Origin: CAZDML01 sp964506645
Lineage (GTDB): Bacteria; Elusimicrobiota; Elusimicrobia; 2-01-FULL-59-12
Assembly (NCBI GenBank): GCA_964506645.1
Contig: CAZDML010000005.1
Coordinates: 1 to 42,681 of the forward strand
Reading direction: 5' to 3'
Length of the DNA stretch: 42,681 nucleotides
Part shown: piece by piece, positions 24,155 through 30,998 of the stretch
How the letters are laid out: every line of letters starts with the position of its first letter
Position numbering within the stretch: the first letter of the stretch is position 1
The notes under the pieces: model-generated
The model's input: the letters and a program-made list of their open reading frames with translations, nothing else
Database searches by the model: none
What the model was told of the DNA's origin: nothing
Made by a program: the position numbers and the translations under genes

Positions 24155-24182
24155 ATTGTAATGAATTTGACAGGAATGTCAA
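24155..24182 (-). promoter_or_regulatory. Sigma-70-like promoter with operator palindrome for the DnaJ-type zinc-finger gene
   Basis: On the minus strand TTGACA (24177-24182) and TACAAT (24155-24160) are 16 bp apart, giving an ~80-base leader before the ATG at 24064. The -35 is one arm of a perfect dyad TTGACA-GGAA-TGTCAA (24167-24182), a likely repressor site. The rest of 24065-24231 shows nothing else clear. Confidence 0.6.
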
Positions 24183-24231
24183 TTTTCCGACGATGAGGAG
24201 ACGTTGCAGCTCTGTACAGGAAACGGCGAGA

Positions 24232-24828
24232 TCAGAGTTTTCCTTTGGTGGAGGGAACACCTTTCACGCGTGAATCAACAGACACCGCTTGCGAAAGGGC
24301 TTTGGCAAAGCCTTTGAACAGGCTTTCCGCAACATGGTGAGGCAGTTTGCCGTATTTCACGGCCATGTGGAGGTTCATCCGGGCGTTCACCGCCACGGAC
24401 TCGAAGAAGTGATCAATCAAAGCGACTTCAAAACCCTTGATGTACGGCGACATCCATTTCACTTTGCAGACAAAATACGGCCGATTGCAGAGGTCGATCG
24501 CCACGTAACTGAGCGTCTCGTCCATCGGCAGTAAAAAATTTCCGTACCGCGTAATCCCACGTTTATCGCCCAACGCATCGGCAATCGCCATCCCGAGCGC
24601 AATCCCCAGATCTTCTACCAGGTGGTGATCATCGATATGGGTGTCGCCCTTGGCTTTCACCGTGAGGTCGAAGTACCCGTGCTTGGCCAAGGCTTCGAGC
24701 ATGTGATCCATAAACGGAATGGTCGTATGAACGTTGGCCTTCCCGGCCCCATCGAGGTTGAGCACCATTTCGATCTGCGTTTCTTTGGTCACGCGGAGAA
24801 TGCTCGCGATGCGACGTTTGGTTTTCAT
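24232..24828 (-). CDS. hisB: Imidazoleglycerol-phosphate dehydratase
   Basis: A 198-residue monofunctional HisB of histidine synthesis, Mn-dependent. It has IPFMDHMLEALAKHG and the metal-binding DTHIDDHHLVEDLGIALG, then LPMDETLSYVAIDL, and the late metal/substrate segment LPHHVAESLFKGFAKAL. No other his gene is in the window. It is translationally coupled to hldD (ATGA overlap) rather than placed in a his operon. The C-terminus is slightly extended and Lys-rich. The region downstream is the promoter region of the small zinc-finger gene on the same strand. Confidence 0.95.
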   Translation of the reverse strand: MKTKRRIASILRVTKETQIEMVLNLDGAGKANVHTTIPFMDHMLEALAKHGYFDLTVKAKGDTHIDDHHLVEDLGIALGMAIADALGDKRGITRYGNFLLPMDETLSYVAIDLCNRPYFVCKVKWMSPYIKGFEVALIDHFFESVAVNARMNLHMAVKYGKLPHHVAESLFKGFAKALSQAVSVDSRVKGVPSTKGKL

Positions 24829-25793
24829 AAATAGGGGTCAGCCTTCATGAGATAGTTTTGGACGTAGTCGCGCACGCCTTCTTCCAGGGTGTAAAACGGT
24901 TGTATCCCTTTCATACCGCTGCGCCAGCGCATATCGGCCTGCGTATGATACTGATATTTCGCCCGTAGATGTTCCGGCATCTCCGCAAATTCAATCTTTG
25001 GGCTTTTGCCCACCGCCGCAAAGAGCGCCAGCGCGAGATCTTTCCAGGTGCGCGCCTTTCCCGACCCCAGATTGTAGAGGCCTTTGTATTTTCGATCGGT
25101 CATGAAGGTATAGAACACATCGACGGCATCCTTCACGTAAAAGAAATCACGTTCTTGCTCGCCATGCGCATAGGCGGGCTGATACGACTTAAACAACCGG
25201 ACTTTCCCGTCCTGGGTAATCTGCTCAAAGGCTTTCGCCACGACCGAGCGCATATCGCCCTTGTGATATTCGTTCGGGCCGTAGACGTTGAAAAACTTCA
25301 CGCCCACGCACTTCTTTAAAAGCCCGCGCTGGAGCGCCCACAAATCAAACAGTTGCTTGGAGTAGCCGTACATGTTGAGCGGCTGGAGTTTGAGGGTCGT
25401 GCCGACATCGGTGGAATAGCCATATTGACCGTCGCCGTAGGTCGCGGCACTGGAGGCATAGACAAAGCGCTTGCCCTTGCGTGCACTCCAGAGTGCAAGG
25501 CGTTTGGTGTATTCAAAATTATTGCGGATCAGGTACGACGCATCGGTTTCGGTGGTGGAAGAGCAGGCACCCAGGTGGGCAATACCTTTGATGTTGCTGA
25601 CCTTGTTGGATTCCAGCGCGTCGATAAAGACATCGGCTTCGAGATAATCGTTAAAACGCAGTTTGCAAAGGTTTTTCCATTTCTCGTCGGACCCCAGACG
25701 GTCAACGATAAGAATATCGGTGATGCCTTCCTGGTTGAGTTTCCATACCAGGGCACTGCCTATAAATCCTGCTCCGCCGGTCACAATCCACAT
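24825..25793 (-). CDS. hldD: ADP-L-glycero-D-manno-heptose 6-epimerase
   Basis: A 322-residue NAD(P)-dependent extended short-chain dehydrogenase that makes the ADP-L-glycero-D-manno-heptose used in the LPS inner core. The N-terminal Rossmann motif is TGGAGFIG. The family-specific HLGACSSTTETD follows, and the catalytic Tyr-Lys pair is in MYGYSKQLFD (Tyr142 is followed by Lys146). FFNVYGPNEYHKGDM and NLGSGKARTWKDLA are also typical of HldD. It indicates a diderm with heptose-containing LPS. Other hld genes are not here. Its stop overlaps the hisB start. Confidence 0.94.
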   Translation of the reverse strand: MWIVTGGAGFIGSALVWKLNQEGITDILIVDRLGSDEKWKNLCKLRFNDYLEADVFIDALESNKVSNIKGIAHLGACSSTTETDASYLIRNNFEYTKRLALWSARKGKRFVYASSAATYGDGQYGYSTDVGTTLKLQPLNMYGYSKQLFDLWALQRGLLKKCVGVKFFNVYGPNEYHKGDMRSVVAKAFEQITQDGKVRLFKSYQPAYAHGEQERDFFYVKDAVDVFYTFMTDRKYKGLYNLGSGKARTWKDLALALFAAVGKSPKIEFAEMPEHLRAKYQYHTQADMRWRSGMKGIQPFYTLEEGVRDYVQNYLMKADPYL

Positions 25794-25850
25794 AGAGGAG
25801 CTATTTTACTACATCGCGCCTACAGCATTTCATCGGGCGAGGAGGTTGAT

Positions 25851-26426
25851 TTATCGTTCTACCGCATCGATTTCGATTTCAATTTCTACCTCGTCTCCAA
25901 GCAATAGCCCCCCGCTATCCAACGTTTCATTCCAGGTCATGCCAAAGTCCTTGCGGCTGATGTGTGTCTCGGCCGAGAACCCCGCCCGGTGACGGCCGTA
26001 GTCATCCGTCGTTGTTCCGCGCACATGAACATCTAAAGATACGGGCCTGGAAACTCCCAACAGGGTCAGTACACCATCCACCTTCAGATGATCTTTTCCT
26101 AGAGTCGTAACACGTTGACTCTCGTAGGTTGCTGTTGGATATTGGGATACATTAAAGAAATCCTTGTTTCGAAGATGTTTATCCCTTTGTTTGTTATGCG
26201 TATCTATGCTTTTTGTGCGAATCAAGACCTTTAAGACAGCACTTTCTGGAGACGAAGGGTCGTAATGCAATGCGCCATCGAATTCAGAGAAATGGCCTTC
26301 GGTCATCGACACCAAATGCCGAATTCGAAATTCAATAATGGAGTAGTCTTTTTCAATTCGATACTCCTTGGCAGATACACTGGCCGCCCAGAAGAAAGCA
26401 CACAAAAAAAAGGGAACGCGTTTCAT
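25851..26426 (-). CDS. YceI-family periplasmic lipocalin-like protein
   Basis: A 191-residue exported protein with a signal peptide ending near VSAKEY. The YceI fold is recognisable from YSIIEFRIRHLVSMTEGHF, the mid segment with DTHNKQRDKHLRNKDFFNVSQYP, GVLTLLGVSRPVSL and the end ISRKDFGMTWNETLDSGGLLLGDEVEIEI. YceI proteins bind long polyprenyl or other lipids such as quinone-like molecules. The ATG overlaps the stop of the cytochrome lipoprotein (ATGA), so the two are coupled. Proximity to a haem protein may point to a periplasmic redox role, which is inference. Confidence 0.93.
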   Translation of the reverse strand: MKRVPFFLCAFFWAASVSAKEYRIEKDYSIIEFRIRHLVSMTEGHFSEFDGALHYDPSSPESAVLKVLIRTKSIDTHNKQRDKHLRNKDFFNVSQYPTATYESQRVTTLGKDHLKVDGVLTLLGVSRPVSLDVHVRGTTTDDYGRHRAGFSAETHISRKDFGMTWNETLDSGGLLLGDEVEIEIEIDAVER

Positions 26427-26809
26427 CGTTTCATGGAAGACGGCTCTGGGGGAGTCGGTGGATTTTCAACCACCGTAAGAATGTAACGCATCAAAACATC
26501 TTCCTGATCTTGACTTAGTTTTGCCTTCACGCTCATCTTTTCCATAATTTTCGGCCATTGTTCAGCCGTGTAGGCCCCAGGATCCTTCACGAGATGACAG
26601 CCAGAGCACTTCAACACATACAGGGACCGCCACGCTTCCAACTGTGCGGGAGTCGTTTCCGGCCAACGCCGCGCGGCCCATTCAAACTGCGACGGCGTTA
26701 GCTGGGGAAACTGACTTGCACATGCGCCCAAAGCTAAGAACACGGCAACGAACCAAAAACTAGAATCGTATCGACGCCAAAATGCGGATATTCGTTTTTT
26801 CATGCTCAT
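26423..26809 (-). CDS. c-type cytochrome lipoprotein
   Basis: A 128-residue protein. A signal peptide with lipobox LGAC (Cys about 30) indicates a lipid-anchored envelope protein. One haem c motif, CSGCH, is followed by a Met-containing segment (IMEKMSVKAKLS) that could supply the axial ligand. ATG codons at 26809 and 26803 are both possible (MSMKKR). The gene overlaps the 3' end of the outer-membrane-protein gene by 44-50 bp and is coupled to yceI downstream. It is probably a small electron carrier or sensor, partner unknown. Confidence 0.85.
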   Translation of the reverse strand: MSMKKRISAFWRRYDSSFWFVAVFLALGACASQFPQLTPSQFEWAARRWPETTPAQLEAWRSLYVLKCSGCHLVKDPGAYTAEQWPKIMEKMSVKAKLSQDQEDVLMRYILTVVENPPTPPEPSSMKR

Positions 26810-27572
26810 CCAATATGAGATTGTCCTGCGGGTTACTTAGTGACTTTTTCAATGCTGGAAGCTGCCGCATAAAGGTCGCCGCAATCCACCACGTATCTCG
26901 CGCATAGCTTAGCACAGGGCCGATGAAAAGCGCGCTATGCTCAAAACCTGTGCTGTCCTTTGTTTTCTCATTGTGATTGCGCACTTCAAGCCCTGCCGCA
27001 AAGCGAGGGGTCACAAAGTGGGTCACGCCCAGTGTATTTTCAAAGCCGACTTCATACGCTGTGTGGCCTGGATTAAATTCCCACTCAGGCTCAAGCGTGA
27101 GATTGTAAGCGAGAAGCGTATTGCCCACCTTCTTGTCTACAATGAGCTTGGATTCCCATTCAAATTCATCAGAATCCACCGTGTATTCCTGATAGAGGGC
27201 CAGTCCCACGGGATTGGCAACGGGATCCAGCACCTTGTATTTCCATTCTGAGGATATTCCTTTAAAAGAACCCGATGTCACGGTCGCCCGTGGATCGGTA
27301 GGATCTTGAATCGTAATTTTTTCCCAATTCAGATACACCGAAGTCATGAGCCGATCGGTCACGCCAAATTCGAACTCCGCCCGATGATCAAAACGCGAAT
27401 AATAATCCGCTCGTCCTGTACGCCAGGTGGTCCAAAACTCCAATTCCCGCTGCCCCTGAGGCAATACCGCGCTCTCATAGCTATACGTAAACCGTCGTTC
27501 ATTGGCCTGCGCCCCTCCGGTGCATGCCACCATACAAAGTCCTAAAAACACAGCTTTTTTTAACAAATCCAT
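26760..27572 (-). CDS. Outer-membrane beta-barrel protein (unknown substrate)
   Basis: A 270-residue exported protein. Its signal peptide contains FLGLCMVACTGGAQA, and about a dozen amphipathic strands follow (ELEFWTTWRTG, EFEFGVTDRLMTSVYLNWEK and others). It ends in Phe (ILASIRF), as expected for a BAM-assembled barrel. The start chosen is ATG 27570-27572, preceded by AAGGAG at 6 bases. An upstream in-frame ATG at 27597-27599 overlaps the stop of a 35-codon micro-ORF and is an alternative. It is first of a minus-strand trio with the cytochrome and yceI, transcribed from the metal-locus intergenic region. I do not recognise a specific family. Confidence 0.85.
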   Translation of the reverse strand: MDLLKKAVFLGLCMVACTGGAQANERRFTYSYESAVLPQGQRELEFWTTWRTGRADYYSRFDHRAEFEFGVTDRLMTSVYLNWEKITIQDPTDPRATVTSGSFKGISSEWKYKVLDPVANPVGLALYQEYTVDSDEFEWESKLIVDKKVGNTLLAYNLTLEPEWEFNPGHTAYEVGFENTLGVTHFVTPRFAAGLEVRNHNEKTKDSTGFEHSALFIGPVLSYARDTWWIAATFMRQLPALKKSLSNPQDNLILDEHEKTNIRILASIRF

Positions 27573-27595
27573 TTGCATCTCCTTAGTAGATATAT

Positions 27596-27703
27596 TCATT
27601 CTATCGTTCTCGCCACGGGGCGCTTTGCCAGATGTTGCACGCAACTCTGGGCGCAGAAGAACAGGCCGCGGGTCACAAGGCACCAATCGATGAAAATTGG
27701 CAC
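27596..27703 (-). CDS. Candidate 35-residue TRASH/YHS-like Cys/His micro-ORF
   Basis: A short frame starting with GTG (27701-27703) ends in a TGA overlapping an ATG that is in frame with the outer-membrane protein. The peptide has Cys8, then FFCAQSC (Cys17, Cys21) and His24. It reads WC..TRGLFFCAQSCVQHLAKRP, which resembles the core of TRASH/YHS metal-binding fingers (yFCs..C...f..P). The predicted transcription start from the promoter at 27710-27738 falls at or next to the GTG, so translation might be leaderless. The evidence is the motif and the position only; it could be a chance frame in the leader. Confidence 0.4.
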   Translation of the reverse strand: MPIFIDWCLVTRGLFFCAQSCVQHLAKRPVARTIE

Positions 27704-27709
27704 GCGGAG

Positions 27710-27738
27710 ATCTTACTCTAATTGAAATGAAATGTCAA
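27710..27738 (-). promoter_or_regulatory. Sigma-70-like promoter for the outer-membrane/cytochrome/YceI operon
   Basis: On the minus strand TTGACA (27733-27738) and TAAGAT (27710-27715) are separated by 17 bp. Transcription would start near 27703. A Fur/Zur-like dyad lies directly upstream of the -35. Confidence 0.65.
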
Positions 27739-27762
27739 TAAGAAATCAATTGATTCTCATAA
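27739..27762. promoter_or_regulatory. Candidate Fur/Zur-type operator
   Basis: The minus strand reads ATGAGAATCAATTGATTTCT. It contains a perfect 12-bp palindrome AATCAATTGATT (27744-27755) and one TGAGAAT half like Fur-family boxes. It sits in the divergent region between metal-uptake genes and the cytochrome/outer-membrane operon and abuts the minus promoter. This is a sequence-likeness call only. Confidence 0.45.
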
Positions 27763-27767
27763 ACAAT

Positions 27768-27784
27768 ATATCGTACGTCGATAT
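27768..27784. promoter_or_regulatory. Second operator-like palindrome in the metal-locus intergenic region
   Basis: ATATCG-TACGT-CGATAT is a perfect 6-5-6 dyad. About 30 bp further towards the plus-strand genes is TATAAT (27814-27819), a possible -10 without a good -35, so the dyad could control the plus-strand znu arm. The remainder of 27785-27906 is AT-rich without further clear signals. Confidence 0.4.
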
Positions 27785-27906
27785 CATTATTTTTTATGAA
27801 AAAGACTTTCAACTATAATTTTGTATGAATCGTTTTTTAACTTTTAAGATTCCAGATAAAATATCTCGTCTTGACTGGGCAGGAAGGATCATGGTATTCC
27901 TAAGGC

Positions 27907-28173
27907 ATGAAGCAGTTCTGCCGTTCCATTGGATTGATTACGCTGGTCGCTTTTTTGGGCTTCGCCGCTCTGGAAACTACGCACCAGCATGTCCTTAAAA
28001 CAGACACGCACTGCACCGTCTGTAAAGTCGCCCATCAAACACCAACACGGGCCGCCGAGGCACAATCCCAGGCTCCAGATTTTGCCGTTACATCCGTCCA
28101 TACACCTGCTGCTCTTTTTCTGGCGGCAGACATTGCTTTCACTTTCCACGGTCTATCCCCTCCAACCCTCTAA
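27907..28173 (+). CDS. Small exported Cys/His protein (DUF2946-like)
   Basis: An 88-residue protein with an N-terminal signal/anchor helix (about residues 7-22), then THQHVLKTDTHCTVCKVAHQ, a dense His/Cys patch suited to metal binding. A low-complexity Ala/Thr/Pro stretch and a second hydrophobic segment follow. This layout recalls the short DUF2946-like proteins found beside metal-uptake genes. Its AAGG lies only 1-2 bases before the ATG, so translation may be weak or the start uncertain. A hairpin terminator at 28191 separates it from the porin, and it may be a metal-responsive leader gene for the znu operon. Confidence 0.72.
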   Translation: MKQFCRSIGLITLVAFLGFAALETTHQHVLKTDTHCTVCKVAHQTPTRAAEAQSQAPDFAVTSVHTPAALFLAADIAFTFHGLSPPTL

Positions 28174-28190
28174 ACGTATTACTGTCCTTG

Positions 28191-28217
28191 AAAACCACGA
28201 TCTTTGTGGTTTTTTTC
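28191..28217 (+). terminator. Intrinsic terminator or attenuator before the porin gene
   Basis: AAAACCAC (28191-28198), a 7-base loop and GTGGTTTT (28206-28213) are followed by more Ts. This is a typical Rho-independent terminator between the small Cys/His gene and the porin, only 31 bp before the porin ATG. As the genes are in the same direction it may cause partial read-through. Confidence 0.8.
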
Positions 28218-28247
28218 TGTTCCGTTCTAACTACTTTTGGAGGTTCT

Positions 28248-29399
28248 ATGCTCGCTCGTGCTCGTCTTTTGAGTTTCTTGCTTTTGATTTCAAGCGTTAC
28301 CGTCTCGTCCTTCGCATATTCTGTGAATACGGCCAATCCCATGGATCCAGGCAGTTCCAACAAACCTGGATATAATCCTTCCGCATTTAACCCGGCGATG
28401 GGACTCGTCCTGGATGCTGCTGCAAGCAATACCACGGCCAATCGCGGCAATCTCGACTTCCGTTCGGCCGAGCTCTCCCTCATGGCCGCCGTAGATCCTT
28501 TCGCCACTCTCTACGCGTCCATTAACGGGACGAAAGATGAGGTGGAAGTGGAAGAGGCCGCCTTTATGACCACCGCCCTTCCTTATAACATGACGGTCCG
28601 GGGCGGGAGGTTCTTCGCTAACTTCGGGCGCTTGCCGCATTGGCATGACCATGAACTCCCCTTCGTGAACCGGACGGAATCCCTAGAAACTTTCTTTGAT
28701 GGGGAAGCCAGGGCGGATGGGGTCGAAGTCATTCACTTGTTTAAAACACCTTTCTTTCTTCAGGGAACCCTGGGCGCCTACAACAAGATGGGATCCGAGA
28801 ATACCCGCTTGAACGAAACCGGTGGCACGGGACATGCCAATGGACGCCCTGGGGCCTCTTTCACTTATCTTGGGCGTTTATTCTCCTATGTTCCGCTAGG
28901 GGATAATTTCGGAATCGACTTGGGCGCTAGCCAGGCGCTGACCCCCCGCCAGTATTACATCGATGGCGTCCGGCAGGATTCCCTGCATTCCGCGCGTTCT
29001 TTAACCGGCGTGGATATCACGTTCCGTTTTGAGCCGCTCGAAAAAAACACATACCGCAAACTCTTGTGGGGAACGGAAGTGTTCCGCAACGATGAATTGC
29101 GGCAAACGGGAACGATCGAACGGAAACGGGCCTGGGCTGGGTATTCCTACGTCGATTGGCGGTTTGCGCAACGCTGGAGCGGCGGCGGGTTTGTGGATCT
29201 TGCGGAAAATATCAATACCCCCGCGCTCGTCACACGTACGATCGGAACAATGGTCACATTCCATCCCTCTGATTTTCAGCGGATTCGCCTGCAGGTCTCG
29301 CAGAAAAGAGCCAATAGCGGCTCGCCTGCGGACGACCAGGTTTTCCTGCAATGGATCGGCTCGATCGGAAGACATGTCCATGTCTTCAAAGACCGCTAA
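28248..29399 (+). CDS. Outer-membrane porin-like protein of the zinc-regulated receptor family
   Basis: A 383-residue exported protein (signal peptide about 1-23, ending SSFA). The mature N-terminus has NPAMGLVLDA, then ELSLMAAVDPFATLYASING, a VEVEEAAFMTTALP segment and RGGRFFANFGRLPHWHDHELPFVNR. This pattern is known from proteobacterial proteins annotated as zinc-regulated outer-membrane receptors next to znu genes. The rest is beta-barrel-like. GGAGG lies 5 bases before the ATG at 28248; an upstream in-frame ATG at 28188 would place the coding region across the terminator hairpin and is unlikely. It lies 10 bp before znuA and is probably the outer-membrane gate for the metal. Confidence 0.82.
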   Translation: MLARARLLSFLLLISSVTVSSFAYSVNTANPMDPGSSNKPGYNPSAFNPAMGLVLDAAASNTTANRGNLDFRSAELSLMAAVDPFATLYASINGTKDEVEVEEAAFMTTALPYNMTVRGGRFFANFGRLPHWHDHELPFVNRTESLETFFDGEARADGVEVIHLFKTPFFLQGTLGAYNKMGSENTRLNETGGTGHANGRPGASFTYLGRLFSYVPLGDNFGIDLGASQALTPRQYYIDGVRQDSLHSARSLTGVDITFRFEPLEKNTYRKLLWGTEVFRNDELRQTGTIERKRAWAGYSYVDWRFAQRWSGGGFVDLAENINTPALVTRTIGTMVTFHPSDFQRIRLQVSQKRANSGSPADDQVFLQWIGSIGRHVHVFKDR

Positions 29400-29409
29400 G
29401 GAGAAAATC

Positions 29410-30306
29410 ATGAAAAAAATATTTTTAGGTTTCATTCTGTTATTGCAAACCGTTTCCGCACAGGCCGTACTCCGTATCGTTACGACCACTCCCGAACTAG
29501 CCGATCTCACGCTTCAGGTGGGCGGCGACCGGGTTTCGGTGAAAAGCCTCGCCAAAGGAACGGAGGATATTCACGCTGTTCCCCAACGCCCCAGCTTTTT
29601 ACCGCTCTTGAACCAGGCCGATGGTGTCGTTCTTCTGGGAATGGAGGTTGAGCACACTTTTCTTCCTGCGCTCCTCGAAGTCGCACAAAATCCCCGCATT
29701 TTACCGGGCCGGCCAGGATATATCGACTGCAGCGAAGACATCATCCCCATGGATGTACCGCACGATCTCTCACGCGCACACGGCGAACTGCATCCACACG
29801 GAAACCCCCACTACAATATGGATCCACGGCAGGGCGCGCTCATGGTCGAGACGATCGCACGGGGACTTTCCCGGCTCGATCCTCCGAATGCGTCTTTTTA
29901 TGCCCGCCAAAGTGAGGCCTATAAGAAGCAGCTCACAGAAAAATTAAGAGAATGGCATGGTTGGGCCGCTGCGATGAAAGGACAAAAGGCCATATCTCAG
30001 CATGCCGATATGGCGTACTTGGCCGACTTTCTAGGCTTAGCGTTGGCGGGAACGGTAGAACCCAAACCCGGCATCGCGCCATCTCCGCGGCACTTGCAAG
30101 AAGTCGCACAAACGATGAAACGCGAAAACGTTCGGATTCTCATTCATGAAACCCAATATCCGAAATCTACTGCTCAATGGTTGGCTAGCCAAACCGGCGC
30201 CCGCATTGCCGAAGTGGCCACCATGGGCGGCGCATTCGCGGATTCCAAAACGTATATCGGGTTTATAGAGCATAATCTACGTGCCCTACGAGGAGATCTC
30301 CCATGA
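29410..30306 (+). CDS. znuA: Zinc/manganese ABC transporter substrate-binding protein
   Basis: A 298-residue periplasmic cluster A-I binding protein with a signal peptide (ends SAQA). Metal-ligand candidates are His in TEDIHAVPQRPS, His in HGNPHYNMDP and His in ISQHADMAYLADFLGL, with a late Glu or Asp. EPKPGIAPSPRHL is typical of a subgroup of these proteins. It lacks the long His/Asp-rich loop of E. coli ZnuA, so zinc versus manganese cannot be decided from the protein alone. AAGGAG precedes the ATG at 29410. The last codons overlap the ATPase gene start (ATGA). Confidence 0.9.
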   Translation: MKKIFLGFILLLQTVSAQAVLRIVTTTPELADLTLQVGGDRVSVKSLAKGTEDIHAVPQRPSFLPLLNQADGVVLLGMEVEHTFLPALLEVAQNPRILPGRPGYIDCSEDIIPMDVPHDLSRAHGELHPHGNPHYNMDPRQGALMVETIARGLSRLDPPNASFYARQSEAYKKQLTEKLREWHGWAAAMKGQKAISQHADMAYLADFLGLALAGTVEPKPGIAPSPRHLQEVAQTMKRENVRILIHETQYPKSTAQWLASQTGARIAEVATMGGAFADSKTYIGFIEHNLRALRGDLP

Positions 30307-30998
30307 TTACTCTGCGCAACGCATCCTTTGGCTATAACCGCGTTCCGATTGTTCGCGGCGTAACGGTGGACATTCAACCGGGAAATTTTATCGGTGTCAT
30401 CGGTCCCAACGGCGCCGGGAAAAGCACCCTCTTGAAAGGAATCCTGAAATTACTCCCTCCCCTGGAAGGTTCCGTGTCTCACAACGACTCTCTGCACCAG
30501 CGGATCGGGTATGTTCCGCAGCGCGATGAATTGGATGCGATTTTCCCCTTAACGGTCTTTGAGGTGGTCCGCCTGGGAATCATCGCCGCGCGCCCCTGGT
30601 ACCGGTGGCCAAACGCCGCCGTGACGCAAGCGGCAAAAACAGCGCTGAAGCAGGTGGAGATGTTGGGCTTTGCTGAGGCCCCTTTCGCGGAACTCTCCAG
30701 CGGGCAGCGCCAGCGCGTCCTCATCGCGCGGGCACTTTCTGTAGACCCGCGCATTCTTATTCTCGATGAACCAACCGCAGGCATTGACCCTGCCGCAGAG
30801 AAGGGAATTCTGGAACTTCTCACCCAATTAAACCGTGAGCAGGGCTTGAGCATTCTTATGGTCTCCCACCACATGCATTCCCTGCAGAGCTGCGTGCGTC
30901 AGGCGCTTTTCGTCAAAGAGGGAACGGTCGTCACCTTACAGGCTTCGGATCTAACACGCCCTGATTATCTAGCGTCCATCATGGGGGTGCTCTCATGA
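30303..30998 (+). CDS. znuC: Zinc/manganese ABC transporter ATP-binding protein
   Basis: A 231-residue ATPase that powers the metal importer. Walker A is GPNGAGKST (about 38-46), then the Q-loop in YVPQRDELD, the signature ELSSGQRQRVLIARAL, Walker B ILILDEPTAGID and the switch His in MVSHHMHSL. It is coupled to znuA upstream and znuB downstream by 4-bp overlaps. The order A-C-B and the substrate-binding protein identify the family; I use the znu name although manganese cannot be excluded. Confidence 0.93.
   Translation: MITLRNASFGYNRVPIVRGVTVDIQPGNFIGVIGPNGAGKSTLLKGILKLLPPLEGSVSHNDSLHQRIGYVPQRDELDAIFPLTVFEVVRLGIIAARPWYRWPNAAVTQAAKTALKQVEMLGFAEAPFAELSSGQRQRVLIARALSVDPRILILDEPTAGIDPAAEKGILELLTQLNREQGLSILMVSHHMHSLQSCVRQALFVKEGTVVTLQASDLTRPDYLASIMGVLS

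Noticed and set aside
27600..27709. Cobalamin-type or other riboswitch in the leader of the outer-membrane operon
   Set aside because: There are some GC-rich stems but no B12-box or other known conserved core; the coding micro-ORF reading explains the sequence better.
27890..28000. Alternative ATG frame (36 codons) starting 17 bp before the Cys/His gene
   Set aside because: It has no signal peptide or motif and ends early; the in-frame Cys/His protein with a hydrophobic N-terminus is more convincing.
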